This document shows, piece after piece, positions 1 through 12,325 of a stretch of 64,000 nucleotides of DNA. Every line of letters starts with the position of its first letter. Positions within the stretch are counted from its first letter, which is position 1. The translations under genes and the position numbers were made by a program. The DNA lies in assembly GCA_009792885.1 (NCBI GenBank), contig WMCF01000018.1, positions 2,060,031 to 2,124,030 of the forward strand. The letters are read 5' to 3'. The DNA is from Eremophila alpestris peregrina. Lineage: Eukaryota > Chordata > Aves > Passeriformes > Alaudidae. The notes under the pieces were generated by a model. The model was not told the DNA's origin. It did no database searches and was given only the letters and a program-made list of their open reading frames with translations.

Positions 1-1052
1 GGGTAGGATAAAGCTTCTTCAAGGCATATCATAAATATGTAGGTAGCAGTGGCTGACACAGTGATGAAGGATCCAGTGTTCTACCTACCTTCAAACTACA
101 TATTTTCATCCACTACCAACCGTGAACCAGTGCGTTTTGAGACTCCTACTATAGCCTAAGTGGTGAAATTTTGCTTCTGCTCACTGTCTAGTAGGTGATC
201 AATGCTTCCAGAAGTCAAAACAAATAATGGTAAAAATCAGTCAAAGCAGTTAAGATCCTTGTCCTGGGTAAAACCAAAGTAAGCCACATCTAGTTTGCAC
301 ATGATTAGAAATAATTAGGAGTTCTTTTAAATTTCATTTTATCCATCTAAAATATTGGCCCCTAAATCCAAACTATTAATTTAAGCTATTGTACAGACAG
401 CAGAAACTGGGGCTATAAAAGGAAAATTCATCCCATCAGATAAATGTTTGAAACAGTGAATGTAACTCACACTTTGGAGGTGATGCCCAACATAGCCAGT
501 GATAGACAAGCTGGATGCTACTCTTGAAGACTAATTGACCACATTTTTCTTAGCATCCCATGCTATTGATATATTGATCCTAAAATCCAGCAACTGCTCT
601 GGAAATTACAAGAGCTAGAGCTGACAATAAAGGTACTTGTCAAAGACACTGGGTTCAGAACCATCTGTGGGCACAGCAGCCACATTACAGCTCCTGTCTC
701 TGAGGTTGGATAGTGCATTTTCCATATCTTTTAATATTGCTTAGCTTTACAGGACCATGGATTGTAATCCTGCAGGGACTATTACAATATAAAAAAATAA
801 ATACAAATTATTAATCTCAAAGAATATTATATGCATAAATTAGTAGAGCAAAATATTTGCCAAACATTAAAGACTTTCTCAAATCTGAGTTAGGAAGTGA
901 GCTAAAAGAGCAGAGAGATCAGCCTGAAAAATACTTCTGCTTGTAGAGAAGCATTTCTAAATGCATTACACCATCAGAAAGAATCCACAAGCTTGACTAA
1001 AACCTTCAGATATTTAATAACTGCACACACCTTTGCTTTTAGGCAAACACTC

Positions 1053-1084
1053 TGTTCTAGTGCTTCTAGTGCTTCTAGTGCTCC
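1053..1084. repeat. 9-bp tandem repeat, about 3 copies
   Basis: The unit TGCTTCTAG is repeated in tandem with a partial copy at each end. It is a short minisatellite-like array in the 3' flank. Confidence 0.8.
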
Positions 1085-3821
1085 TTCACTTTCTGACGCA
1101 GAGGCACAGCTGCATCTCAGCAGATATGTACATATGTGTGTTTTCTATATTTAATACAAGAACAATGTGACATTGGTTAAAATGTGTACATTTTTAATCA
1201 GCAGCTGCTCTGAAGAAAGTTGGCAACAGGGTTGAAAGCTCTATGGCCACTGATGTCTAATGAAGTGCCTTTATCAAGTATGTGCCCAGATGAAGCCGCA
1301 AAGGTCAGGCTTGTGTGGAGCTGTACACTGTATTTGAAGCCCAGAAGAAGCAGCAATCTATATTAAAGTTCACAGCCCGTGTGAAATGAGACTTGATTAA
1401 AATTATACAAGTTGTTAGCTCTGAATTGGTTCTTCATGTGAAAAGAACAAAACTCACCACACATAACTATTCGGTATAAAAAGCAGTGAAATCCTCTCGT
1501 GCATTTAGAGCAGTGCTTAGCATTGTAATAAAATGCGTGGCTCAGTTATAATGTGGGGTCAGTAATGCAAGGAGCAAGGAGTATAGCGTTAAATTAAAGA
1601 AAATGAGAGATCTGACTGACTATCAGTTTAGCACTATTACTCATGATGAGAAGTAAAATGAAGTTCATGACCCCATCTACTCTGCCTCTACTCTCTGCTC
1701 CTTCGTGTCCTTCATCAGGAGGCACTTCCTCAAGGAGATTCATAAATCCGTAGTTCTCTCCAATGAATTGGCAGATACATTCCAACTCTTCTAACCACCA
1801 TACTTCTGTAAACAGAGAAAGAAAAGCTGCTACTCTGTGGCAAGTTACTACATCTTCTGGTTGTGAGATGCTTAGTATTTTTCCCTTAAACCATATGGTG
1901 ACATCCTCACAGCATTTTTTCAGTCTGTCTATCCAGTGCTGCATGCATTTACATTCAGTACACAGCACAGAAGAAGCAAATAGCCCCCATATTAAGTTAT
2001 AATGGTTATTATAATGCATATAACCTATTTATTACCCATTGTAATGAGCTGGTAATGGTTTATTTCACTTGGAGAGCAACCTGATCTTTTCCAGAATGCA
2101 GCTACGATTTAAGTTTTCATGAGCAGGACTACTAACAGCATCTTTGGTAAGACACTTACCCTATCGAGAAATCCATCTTTTGCAATAATGGCTATTAAGA
2201 GCCATAAACTAATTGTAGATAATGGCCTCCCATTCAGCAGCAGTAATTCAGCCACTTTATCAAGATATATGGCTTTAAGTTGACCACTTTAAGACCTCAG
2301 TATTCATGAAGAAAAGGGTATAGATTGTGAAAAGACTTGTTAAGAGTACCAAAGATGATCCTTAGTCACCTAGAGACTACGGCAGTGAAATAAGAGTCCA
2401 GATTTCAGATGAACTTTCAGTGACCTCCTCTTGCAAACAAGATAGTGATGCAAAACAACCATCAAACCAGGGGAGACTCAGCAGAGCAGCATCAGCTGGA
2501 GAGAATGGGAGCTCTGGTCTCACACTGGGTTTCCCAAGATGGTAAATGGGAGCTGGGGTGTCCTGCACCATACAAGACAGAGCCTGGGGAAATGTGGCTT
2601 AATTGGCAGCCCTCATCTTAATAACAAGAAAGGCCAAGGAGATGCAAAAGGAAGATAATGTGGTGTAGGGCATGAAAAATGCATTTGAAATGCAGGTTGT
2701 GAGTACAAAGTGGTATCACTTCCTGCATATAACTGTTTGGAGAACATGCAAAGGGCTTGATGTTGAGGGCCAGTGATCTTTCACATGAAGAGTCATGGTA
2801 CCAACTTCTCCTTGCCTCAGTCTCAGAGATGCATGGTTGTGAGGTGAGGGTCCTTAGTGACACAGAGTCCCCAGAGGCAGGTGCTAAGGAGAGCCTCTAT
2901 TCCAAAACCTTGGCCTTTTAAAGCAATTAGCCAGTTATCAGGTACATAGTTTTTAATCGTAACAAGCAATTCAAACAACCACCACATAGCACAATGTGAA
3001 CGTGGGATGGTTACATAACTTGTTTTTCTACCTCTGATTCAACTGAGTCACTTTCCCATAGTCCTTTTCTGCTTAGCCAAAGTAGCAGGCCTGAGCCATG
3101 ATTTTACAAGGCCTTGTAAGGTTTTACCTATATGCAAGAACATGGATTAGTCCATGTGAGCTGTAGGTGGGACTCAGTTGTACTTCAGTTAATTCCGTGT
3201 TTTGCCTCCCATCTTCTAAAAACTGTTTAAAAGAGAAACTAATAGAACCAAGAATAAGAAGGTCCTTTCTGATTTACTTTTAACACTACATACTTTCCTG
3301 CCTTTCTTTCATTTTGTCAGCCATGCTTGGGGTAAAACCAATACTTGCCTACTTTGATATTCCTGTGTTCTCATCACTTTGCAGAGTTGTTAGCTCTTTC
3401 CAGATGTTACAGGTTAATTTTCAGAAGATTCCAGTGGCTGTTTCTTTACTGCTTCACATACATCTCAAATACTGCCTTCAACCAACCTTCAACTGGTGAA
3501 CTTTTCACTCCACAAAAACACATTTTAAAATAAAAAGAAATTTGTATTTCTTTACATATTCAATGGATTTTTTCAATCATGTAAATAGAAGTTAGATAGA
3601 GCTATCTTTCTTTTTTTGTTGTTTGTTTTTCTTCATGATAGAGCTATGAGAAAGAGAGAGATTTCTTTGAGAAATGATAGAGCTATATATTAGCAGGTTA
3701 AAAGTAGAGAAAGATGAAACACTGTGGTCTACTTAGTAGTATCAAAAGGCAAAATGAGAGACCCACTGACCCACTCTGGTACGCTCACAGTTATAAAGCT
3801 AGTAAGTAAATGTTTAGTAAG

Positions 3822-3839
3822 AATATTGATATCAATATT
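3822..3839. repeat. perfect 18-bp palindrome
   Basis: AATATTGATATCAATATT is identical to its own reverse complement. It lies in AT-rich flank, so chance is possible. Confidence 0.8.
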
Positions 3840-3942
3840 TAATTAATGCAGAGATATCAGGCATGATGCTGAAAGCATTGAGGCTCCCTGAAAGGTAGAT
3901 TATTTATTAAAGATGTAGTGTCTGGGTCTCTGACAAGGAGTA

Positions 3943-3963
3943 CACATCCCTGTCAGGGATGTG
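3943..3963. repeat. inverted repeat, 10-bp arms, 1-bp centre
   Basis: CACATCCCTG and CAGGGATGTG are exact reverse complements separated by one T. The arms are GC-balanced, making this less expected by chance than the nearby AT palindrome. Confidence 0.8.
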
Positions 3964-6900
3964 GAAGAGGAGGTGTGGGACAATGTGGACTCTTCTCTCT
4001 TCTGACACATGGTTTGTGTGGTATTGGGTGGCTTATTTCATGCTATTCATTCCTTAGTAATGCATAGGGAAATGTTATAAAAGCATTTGAGCAGTGAAGG
4101 AAGCATAAATTGCACTACAGAAAAATATATTAATAGTAGAAAACCACACAAGTTGTTCAGCCCAGGCAATTTAATTTGAAACAGTGGCATAAACCAACAC
4201 GTTGCAGAGGAAAGGGAATAAAGGTGAAAAGATTTAATGATGAAAATGATGCATGAAGAATGCCAGTCTTACAGCCCTGAGGTGCTGCCTGGATCTTCAA
4301 AGCCACATCCACACCCATTGCCTCTCTGAGTTTAGAAATCCACCATTTAGGTTCAGCTAACAGATGGGTTGGTACCCCCACTCCCTTCTTCCATGCCTGT
4401 GGATTTTAAAAGTGCCTGGCAGATGCCAGAGACATTTTTATATTGCAGATAATTTTTTTTTCTTTTTAGAATTGTGAAGTTGGTTTTTTATTCTGTCAGG
4501 GAAAAATGAAGTAATTGAAATGGAGTTTCCTGATAATTCTTTTAGAAACTCCTGTCACCAGAAGCACTTGTTTCCTCAGGCAAGCCCTTTATCCTCCAGA
4601 CTCTCAACATCAAATTCCTCAGTCTTTGTCACAGCAGCACTTGAAAAACCCTGTCAAACCTTGTCCTTACCTTCTACCCTTGAGAGAAACACCTGACCTC
4701 TCTCTCTGGTACCAACAGTGCTCCAGTAAGACTGCAATTCCTTTTTCAATTCAGACCCACCTCACCCATTATGGAAACAACTGTCTGTAATAAAATACAG
4801 AGCATGGTGCACAGTGATGCAGCATGATGACAGGCACATGAATCAAATGTCTGAGAGATGAGTAAAAACAATGTAAATTTAAATAGGAGAATATGATTAT
4901 TGAAGATGGAATTAGGTTTGGACACATGATAAGACTCCATCCATCTGTGAAAAATGCCAGAATATGTTTTAATGAAATTTTAGGTTATAAACTTTGAGAC
5001 ACCATCAGTCCTGAGGTGATAAGATTAGAACTTGATTGTGTGTATCTATGAGAATGGAAATGTATATAGAGAACTGACCTACTGTGGAAAAGCAATTAGG
5101 GACTACAAGGGGGCTAATCAGCAAATAAAACAGCTATACAACATATCCCATGGGGAAAAAAAAATCAGACATACTCTGTTATAATTTAACAGACTCTTGT
5201 AGATAAAATTGTGGTTATGGGTGACTTGAGGCATAAAATGATATAAAATAAGAAATTAAAGCTTTAATAAATTAATGTTGCTTGAACCAATATGCTGTTA
5301 GGCATAATGCATTGCAAAGGACAGGACAATTAAGGAATGGGAAGTGAATTACTTCTGGGATGTAATGTCCAGATGCTACAATCTGAAAATCCAACCCAAC
5401 TTTGACATTTGACTTTGGCAAAGCAGCTTAGAAGAAGTGACTTGGGAATGGACTAATTGTACATATGAAAAGACTTGCAAGGGTCAAAATTATGGCTGTA
5501 TTAGCTTGCACCTGTCAGGTCTTCAGATGCCTCATGAAAGGTAGGTTCTGAGGCTGGAGGAGCTTAATCTCCACTGGGAGGACTGGCAGCTTCACTCCAG
5601 AGGGCAGGCTGGCACAGGTGGGCACTGCTGTCATTTCCATGCTGCTCATGGGCCTCACCCAACCTTATGTCAGCAGTGCTGCCCCCACCCTCTCCTCTGC
5701 ATCTGCCTTTTGCTACGCAATTGTGTTATATGTCCTGCCAAAAGGAAAGGAAATGGGACTGGCTACGTGGCTGCTGGATCTGGGATGGTACATTTGATTG
5801 GTGAAATAATAAAGGGGTCTGCTTTCACTACCTGCCTCTTACAGACCATGACCCTCTTAGCTGTGCACTTCTGGCACTGTTTGTCTGTAGCTGACCCATC
5901 TGTTATTTCCATCTGCTATTCTTTTTCTTCAAGTTTACAAGTTATGTTCTGAAAAGTAGTTCAGATCCCATTGCACCATTTCTGTTCTTGCCTTATGCAG
6001 CCTATTTAGTGTGGAAAACTGAAGCTTTAGTGCCAAGCACTTGTTAGCTTCCAGGCAAATTAGTTTTCCCTGAATGAAAGAAAGATATTTTTCTTAACTT
6101 TAAATACTTCTCTCTTTCCTGAACTTCATCCTGAACAGATTCACTTTAAAGATTTCCCTTTTTCACTGATCAATTCCATTGCCATTTATTTTCCCTTGAA
6201 GAGCTCTGTGGCTGAAGCAAACAGAGTGCAATGAACCTCTAAGGAATTTGGGCATAGTTATTCTATGGACAGCAACTTTCACAACCACCTTTTGGGAGCA
6301 ATCTCTACTCTGAGTAGGGATTTTACTCAGGCGCTTGCTGGAGTTCCATCTTATATTTTAAACAGGTACACACAACTCTGCTCTCTTGAGGAGACAGGAT
6401 TCAATACATTCTTTTCAAGTGTTAACAATGATCAAGTCTCTGGTAATAAGTGCAGTATTTTTCCCATGAGTAATGAAGTAGCTGAAGTAAAATGTTTATA
6501 CTCCACCTAATGACATAGTGACAGTCTGTGCTTTGTTCGTGCATGCAATGTAAAGAAAAGATTTGTCAAACTTTAATGTGCAGAGTGCTGCATATTAAAA
6601 GGAAACAAAATAGGTAAGTATTGCATAAAGCAGGATTTGTTAAATCTAATGGTTCTGATCTGGATGCAAGATTCATCAAGGTCTCTCTGCACGTGACCAT
6701 GAGTTCCACAGGTGAGTCTGGCACCCAACTGATGCCAAACCAGACCCAACAGGCTGCCCTGGCTGCATTTGCTCCAGTCATCAACTTGTGCTCTGCCTTG
6801 GGAAATCTGGCCACAGTTTAATAAGTCCTGGTGACTCCCCTGGAAATTTGCAGGGAGTTTATGGGTGCAAACTTTACCACAGGAGCAGAGACTTAGTGGA

Positions 6901-7292
6901 GTAACACATCAAAAATGGGCAGTACTTGGCAGTAAATCTCCCCCCAGCCCAAGGTGGGTGTCACACCTGCACAGGGTGTTACATTGGGAGGCCCATGGCA
7001 AGCGGCAGTGGTGGCAAATTTGTCCTCTTAAATCCCAGCTGTTTGGCTGAAAAGCAGGTTGTGGGAGTGTATTCCAGCAAGGAAAGAGGACAGGCCAGGC
7101 AAAGGTGAATGCCTCTACCCTAAACAATGAACAAACCCACCAAGGTGTCTGATGGAACTGCCTACTAACAACTCTAAGTGTGATTGAAACACTGTGCTTG
7201 TTCCAAGATGCTACATAAAACCATCCATTTAATAATACCAATCCATTTCAGTATAATAAAATACATCAGCTAGGGGATATTTTATGAAAATG

Positions 7293-7298
7293 TTTAAT
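7293..7298 (-). promoter_or_regulatory. candidate distal poly(A) signal ATTAAA
   Basis: The common variant ATTAAA occurs on the coding strand at the far end of the AT-rich stretch, about 3.4 kb after the stop, after which base composition returns to the flank average. It is plausible as the distal end of the transcript, but the motif is common in AT-rich DNA. Confidence 0.3.
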
Positions 7299-7765
7299 TC
7301 AACTGTTTCTTTGGAATGTAGTAGTCATAGTTTGGAAATTTAAGTTACAGTTCAGTTCTATGTGTTTTTTTTATGCTACTCAGTGTCTGAGAATACAAAT
7401 GTCATTTAAAGTTAAGGCTTCGCTGTTCATTTTGAAACAACAATTTACAAGTGTCATATTGTCATAGAAAATAAAAATTTCTGTAAAAAAAATTTGCACA
7501 AAGTTTTATGATGGTACAAAACATGAAGCAATAATATACCAGTAAAATGAAATCATTTTACTACAGAAGATTTTTATAGTTTTTCAATAAAGAAAAAAAT
7601 ATGTTATTTTACACTTTAAAAATTATGAAACAATCTAAAACAATATAAACTGAACATTTTGTAACACTGCCTTTACAAATTAATAACTTTATAAACATAT
7701 AATTTTTTAAATATATTTATCAGTGCAAGATACTTTTCAATGTAAAGTTGCAGTATCATTTTTCC

Positions 7766-7771
7766 TTTATT
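7766..7771 (-). promoter_or_regulatory. candidate poly(A) signal AATAAA
   Basis: This is an exact AATAAA on the coding strand (TTCAATAAAGG), about 3.0 kb after the stop, at the start of the AT-rich distal stretch. Confidence 0.4.
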
Positions 7772-8543
7772 GAAGGGCAACTTTAATTCTATTACCTTCA
7801 GAGAAATCAAATCTTCAGTGCCAGATCCTCATTATCATTGTAATGTCTGAAGACCACAAAGGAGATAAATTCTTTTTTACGTTCACTATTCTCAGTATGT
7901 TAAAAGAAGGAAAAAACCCACCAACTACCAGCTTTTCTGTTCAAATAGATCAAGACCCAGAGCTGGTCCTAAATCTATTGAAATCAGTGGGAATATTTCA
8001 AAAGGTTTTGGGCTTGGGCTCCCCAATGGGATTTTCTCTTCAAGGCGATATAAGCACGTAACTCTTAGTCAAGCTAGTGGACTAGAAGTTTTTTCAGCTA
8101 AGGAGAATAGACCCTTAATTCCTGACTCACACAGTGGTGGTGTGCTGAAAATAGTTTTGAAAAATCCTTTTCTTCTTTGGGTTAATTAACTAGCTGGTGC
8201 AATGCCATTATGGTCAAATTACAGTGTTAGAAACCAATGAAAATTCTACCTCTGACAAAGCGAGTCTGTCGCTTGGACATCTCATGGACTAACTTTTAGG
8301 CAAAACCTTCAGGCCTTAGGTGGACTGTCTCACATTTTGGAGGACCCAATGTTGAGAGGCTGGGGAGGTAGGTTTTCCATCAATCTAAGGTCTGATGACC
8401 TGAAGTGAGTATCTGGGTTTTCCTGATAGTCATTGCCTTTAGAACCCCTCTGAAGTAGCAACTGTCCATGTTTTTTTTTTCTATTGGGTCTTCCTTTAAA
8501 ATATCTTCAACCTCAAACCTCATTTTCACCTACTGTCTCACTC

Positions 8544-8549
8544 TTTATT
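8544..8549 (-). promoter_or_regulatory. candidate proximal poly(A) signal AATAAA
   Basis: This is an exact AATAAA on the coding strand, in the context GAATAAAGAG, about 2.2 kb after the NRP1 stop. It could terminate a shorter transcript. No transcript evidence is available. Confidence 0.35.
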
Positions 8550-9674
8550 CTTCAATTTCAGGCTTACTAGTGGATTTTCTACGTATTTTTCTATTTTATA
8601 GTTCATACTGGTGAGATTATACACTTCAAAATGTTTGGTGCATGAATAGGGGCGGATTCTGTTGTTCCAAGAAATTCAAGGCTGAATTAGCCCTTCTTTA
8701 ATCCTAATCCTGGACAGGATATTTCATTGCTCTTCTACAAAAGCAGTTTTGGAAAAGACTAACTCAGAAAGTCCCAATCACTTCCCTGACTCTACTCAGG
8801 AAATTCAATGAGGGAAAACATGAGTTCAGCACTTGGCAGTATGTTCCTTTCCCCAGGTTTTCTCTGCTGGTTGGTGGATACCCAGGGGAAGGTTGAAGCT
8901 GCCCCCCAGTTATGGCTGTGCTGTGTGCAGGTCACTGCAGAAACCCAGGGGCTCCCCTTGCACCTGCAGGAGGGGAGTGACCCCTTTGCTCCCTCTCTGC
9001 CTTGCATGGATCCCTGTGGGAAACATGCTCTTGTTTCTTTTTACCCTGTTGGACCAGCTGCATAGGCTGTTGAGTATTATTTGACCAATAGTATTTGCCC
9101 TACAATAGTTTAAAAAATTGCCACATCATTGTCAAGCACATTTTTCTGACAGCTCAGAGTACTCAGTTCACTGCATTGGTCACTGCCTGCACTTGTGGTC
9201 AAACAGAAACCTCCTGGTATGAAATGCCAATTGGATATAACAGGATGGTAAGAACACACCCTACACACATTGTGGGATTTCATTCTGCCCTCAATACCCA
9301 CTTGTAAGCCAAATTAGCATTGATTAGCATGAAAATACATGGTTACTGAGAGAACAGAACTCTGAGTTCAGGTAGGGGCAAGAGGAGGAAAGTTTCTTGA
9401 TTTAAAGGCAATCTTTTCTGTAAGGGAAGCATTTTCCGTAGTGTAATTAACAGGCAAGCTGTTCAGGATACAAGACATGTTTCATGACATCAGGAAAAAA
9501 GATACTGTCACTTTATGCTGTTAAGAAGAAACCCAAAGTTCGACTTTGGAGGATAAAGTTAAGAATTTTCCCTTATTTTTTAACACAAACTCTAATAAAA
9601 TCCTTTGCCATTACCAGCAAGTTAAAGCTGAAGTTTTCTTTCCTTGGCAATGGCAAATGCTTATGCAACCTACT

Positions 9675-9712
9675 CAGAGAGACAAAGAGAGAGAAAGAGA
9701 AAGGGAGAGAGA
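9675..9712. repeat. GA-rich low-complexity tract in the 3' UTR
   Basis: Nearly pure purine on the + strand, mainly GAGA with AAAG interruptions. It would be a pyrimidine (CUUU/CUCU) tract in NRP1 mRNA, a type of sequence bound by PTB-like proteins. Confidence 0.7.
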
Positions 9713-10737
9713 TTTTACATTTGAAAATACATTCTATATGAAAGAACAATAAAAGGGGATATTGCAGCTTTATACAAAAGAGTCAAAAGACATGAAGTTG
9801 AAATACAGAAAGCAGAATAATCAAGCCAGGTTGTCAAATCTGATTAGCCCTTGCCTTGGCTGAGGCTGTTTTCTTACACTAAAATATACTTTTCTTTTAG
9901 TCAGTGAGCCATCAGAATATGATTAAAGACAAGGGCATAACTGCAGAGAAGCTGTAGTTCATGTTAACACAATGAGAAGCAGTACAAACAAAAAGGCACT
10001 TGAGAGGACATACACTAGCCAGTGCCAAGGACTTTTTTTTTTGTTTAGTTTTTAGGCAGTACACTTGGTTACCAGTTGTGTCTGATGATGGCACGTACTC
10101 TTTTATGGAGTTCACAAGCACAAAATTTGTTACAACACTGAAAAACATCAATAAAATTTGACTGTATTGCTTCGTAAACAGAGCTGACACGCTATATCAG
10201 TACTGATGCAGCAGTACTTTCAAAAACATCCTAACCCTTCTTTGCCTATGCACAACACGAGCAATTATACACAAATACAGGTGCAGAAGTCCACTAAATT
10301 GCTGTTACTCCAATATTTTCTGGGCACTGAGCTACAGACAGCATGTCCCTCCAAAGGACCCCACTGAATACATTTTGTGACAGCATCTTGGATTTTGCAC
10401 AGTAAAACCAAAATTATCCATTAACGGGAAACAAAAGAGAGGGAGAGAAAGAAAGACAAAATGAACTATAAGTCAATCATACTTGGTCTCAACACCAGCA
10501 TTCGATTATTTCAAATAAAACCAACAGAAAAAGCAGACTGTACATGATTCAGGTTGTTAACACAGATTGTTGTCCATGTTCATCGGTTACACACTCATTG
10601 AAGCTCCTGAGAAAAGCTTGGCTCAGTGTCATCAATGCACTTTTCAGCCTGTACAGTAAAAGATCAACAGTTCCCCAGCACGACCGAGCTATGTCCTTCC
10701 ATCCCGACTCTCTGACTTCTCCAGCTGCTTTATGCCT

Positions 10738-11027
10738 TCATGCTTCCGAGTATGAATTCTGTGTGTTTAGTTTGTCTTTTTTCAGTTTTACACCATCCAC
10801 CAGTTCAAAGTTATAATTCTCCAGTGCAGACAAGTTCCTCTCTGACATCCCATTGTGCCAACAGGCACAGTACAGGACAACTCCACAGATGGCTCCTAGG
10901 AGCACCCCGAGTGCACTCATGGCTATGATGGTGATGAGGATTGGATCTAGGGTCTTCAGGACATTGCCTGGCTTCCTGGAGATGTTGTCATCGTAGTCGT
11001 CACCTGTACGGTAGGGAGGTGTAAACC
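10738..11027 (-). CDS. NRP1: NRP1 exon 17: membrane helix, cytoplasmic tail, stop
   Basis: This is the last coding exon, with acceptor CAATTGCAG and TGA at 10738-10740. It encodes a short Tyr/Asp-rich stalk, an N-I-S sequon (human N842), and ISRKPGNVLKTLDPILITII leading into the transmembrane helix. The helix holds the double GxxxG motif GVLLGAICG, known to drive neuropilin dimerisation. It is followed by LYCACW cysteines, and then by a tail of about 40 residues ending NSYSEA. The terminal SEA is the class I PDZ ligand that binds GIPC1 (synectin), which links the receptor to myosin VI endocytic traffic. Helix and tail are almost identical to human. Confidence 0.98.
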
Positions 11028-12265
11028 CTGCAATTGAATAAAGAATTGCAAAATTTTCAGAACTGATCCCAGTTAGAACTTTGTTTAATGAATTGGAAAT
11101 TTTGAGAAGACTGTCAATTTTTTTTGACATCACTTTTTAACATGATTTTAAAACCTATCTTCTTCAAGGTAGTCATAAATAGCTGAAAACTGTAACATGG
11201 ACCAAATAGCTGTGGATTTTTTCCAGTCTCTTCTCCAATCTTTAAATCTGCTGCCTGTTAGTAGAGCTCTGGTTCTGCCTTGGATTAAGTGGGAGTCTTG
11301 GGAGTGAATAACGAGGCTTTTTGATCATATTTTGCCATGTTGCAGTACATAGCTCAAAAATGTTAATCAAATCCTACTCAGCTCAATATGAGAGGTTAGA
11401 GCCTTAGACATTGGTTGGGAATATCCAGCCATTTTATTTCTACTTCAGTGACTTTAGGATTGGATTTTGAAGTGCAAATAGCGACAGAACTGACACAGAA
11501 GGGCACTCTGCCCTCTTGTGTAAAATATTCACTGGGTATCACAATGTTTTCCCTCAACTTCTTTAGTTTGTGAAAATGATCCAAAAGCAGGAAACCCTGT
11601 AATTGTTGCTGCAAAAGCCAAAATGTCTTTTTGGACAAACTCACTCTCTTTCACTGAAATAAATTATATCAATCCTGTTGACTGTAACGAAAAAAAATTA
11701 AGCTCATTGCCTGAAAAATGCAAGTATATTTTATTATTGGAACAATATGACAATTATGATCCATTTAATGATCCATTTACCGTTATCATCATTGGAAATG
11801 ATAATGCTTTGCTAGACTGGTCATAAAATGGCATTTTCAGCCAGGTCTGTGAAACATTTAACCTGAGGAGTTTTGAGCCTAATTACTGAGGCACAGTGCG
11901 AGACATGAATTTTAAGATATAATGATAGCACTTTCTTCAGCAGTGGATAAGCCTTCCAGATAAAGGATATAATGTGCTTGAACATATATATGAATATAAT
12001 GTAACAAATTAGGTATATGAAATTTGAAATGCTTGAGATAGGTACAAATAATAAAAAGTACATAAGTCCATATGGCGTGGAAGACTAAAACTATTATAAC
12101 CTTCAAATAAATGTAAGTCTTATCATCTCATCCAGAAAAATCAAAATACCTTAATACAATATGCAGTGAGAGAACAAATCTATAAATAAATAAATAGAAT
12201 GCAAAAACACGCATTAAAATACACATTAAAATTCATTCCCTTTTAAAAAATAACACAATTTTTAC
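11028..12265 (-). other. NRP1 intron 16
   Basis: This 1.24 kb GT-AG intron is AT-rich, with a short (ATAA)4 microsatellite near 12182-12197. No gene or repeat was recognised otherwise. Confidence 0.85.
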
Positions 12266-12325
12266 CTGTTTGATTACTTTCTGTGTCTTCTTCTTCATCT
12301 ATTTCATTCTCCACATCAGTTGATT
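12266..12325 (-). CDS. NRP1: NRP1 exon 16: acidic juxtamembrane linker
   Basis: The exon is 60 bp, with acceptor CTTCATTAG and donor ACAG|GTAAAA. It encodes a Lys (split codon) followed by a strongly acidic segment with an EEED core and the sequence SNQT, an N-glycosylation sequon. Human exon 16 is 17 residues, less acidic, with Lys-Lys and no sequon. In human this exon is skipped in the NRP1 delta-exon-16 isoform; skipping here would also stay in frame (60 bp). The call rests on position, phase and splice sites more than on sequence similarity. Confidence 0.9.

Larger units (their letters stand above)
1..7269. other. 3' flank of NRP1, no gene recognised
   Basis: This is AT-rich DNA with stops in all frames. 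The longest open frames (1594-2019 on minus, 4515-4790 on plus) resemble nothing I know and lack splice or promoter support. It contains a 9-bp tandem repeat near 1053, an exact 18-bp palindrome at 3822-3839 and a perfect 10-bp inverted repeat at 3943-3963. Confidence 0.6.
7270..10737 (-). other. NRP1: NRP1 3' UTR (distal end uncertain)
   Basis: No other gene intervenes downstream of the stop codon, and no splice structure is apparent, so this is taken as 3' UTR. The last 500 bases or so (7270-7780) are extremely AT-rich, with AUUUA-type motifs in the mRNA sense, as is common for the distal end of long regulated UTRs. Candidate poly(A) signals lie at 8544, 7766 and 7293. The true end was not determined. 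Open frames in this stretch are short and unsupported. Confidence 0.5.

Noticed and set aside
10738..11133. A 131-residue open frame starting with Met at 11133 and containing the NRP1 membrane helix
   Set aside because: The first 35 residues or so are intron 16 read backward from a strong acceptor at 11027. The real frame enters by splicing from exon 16.
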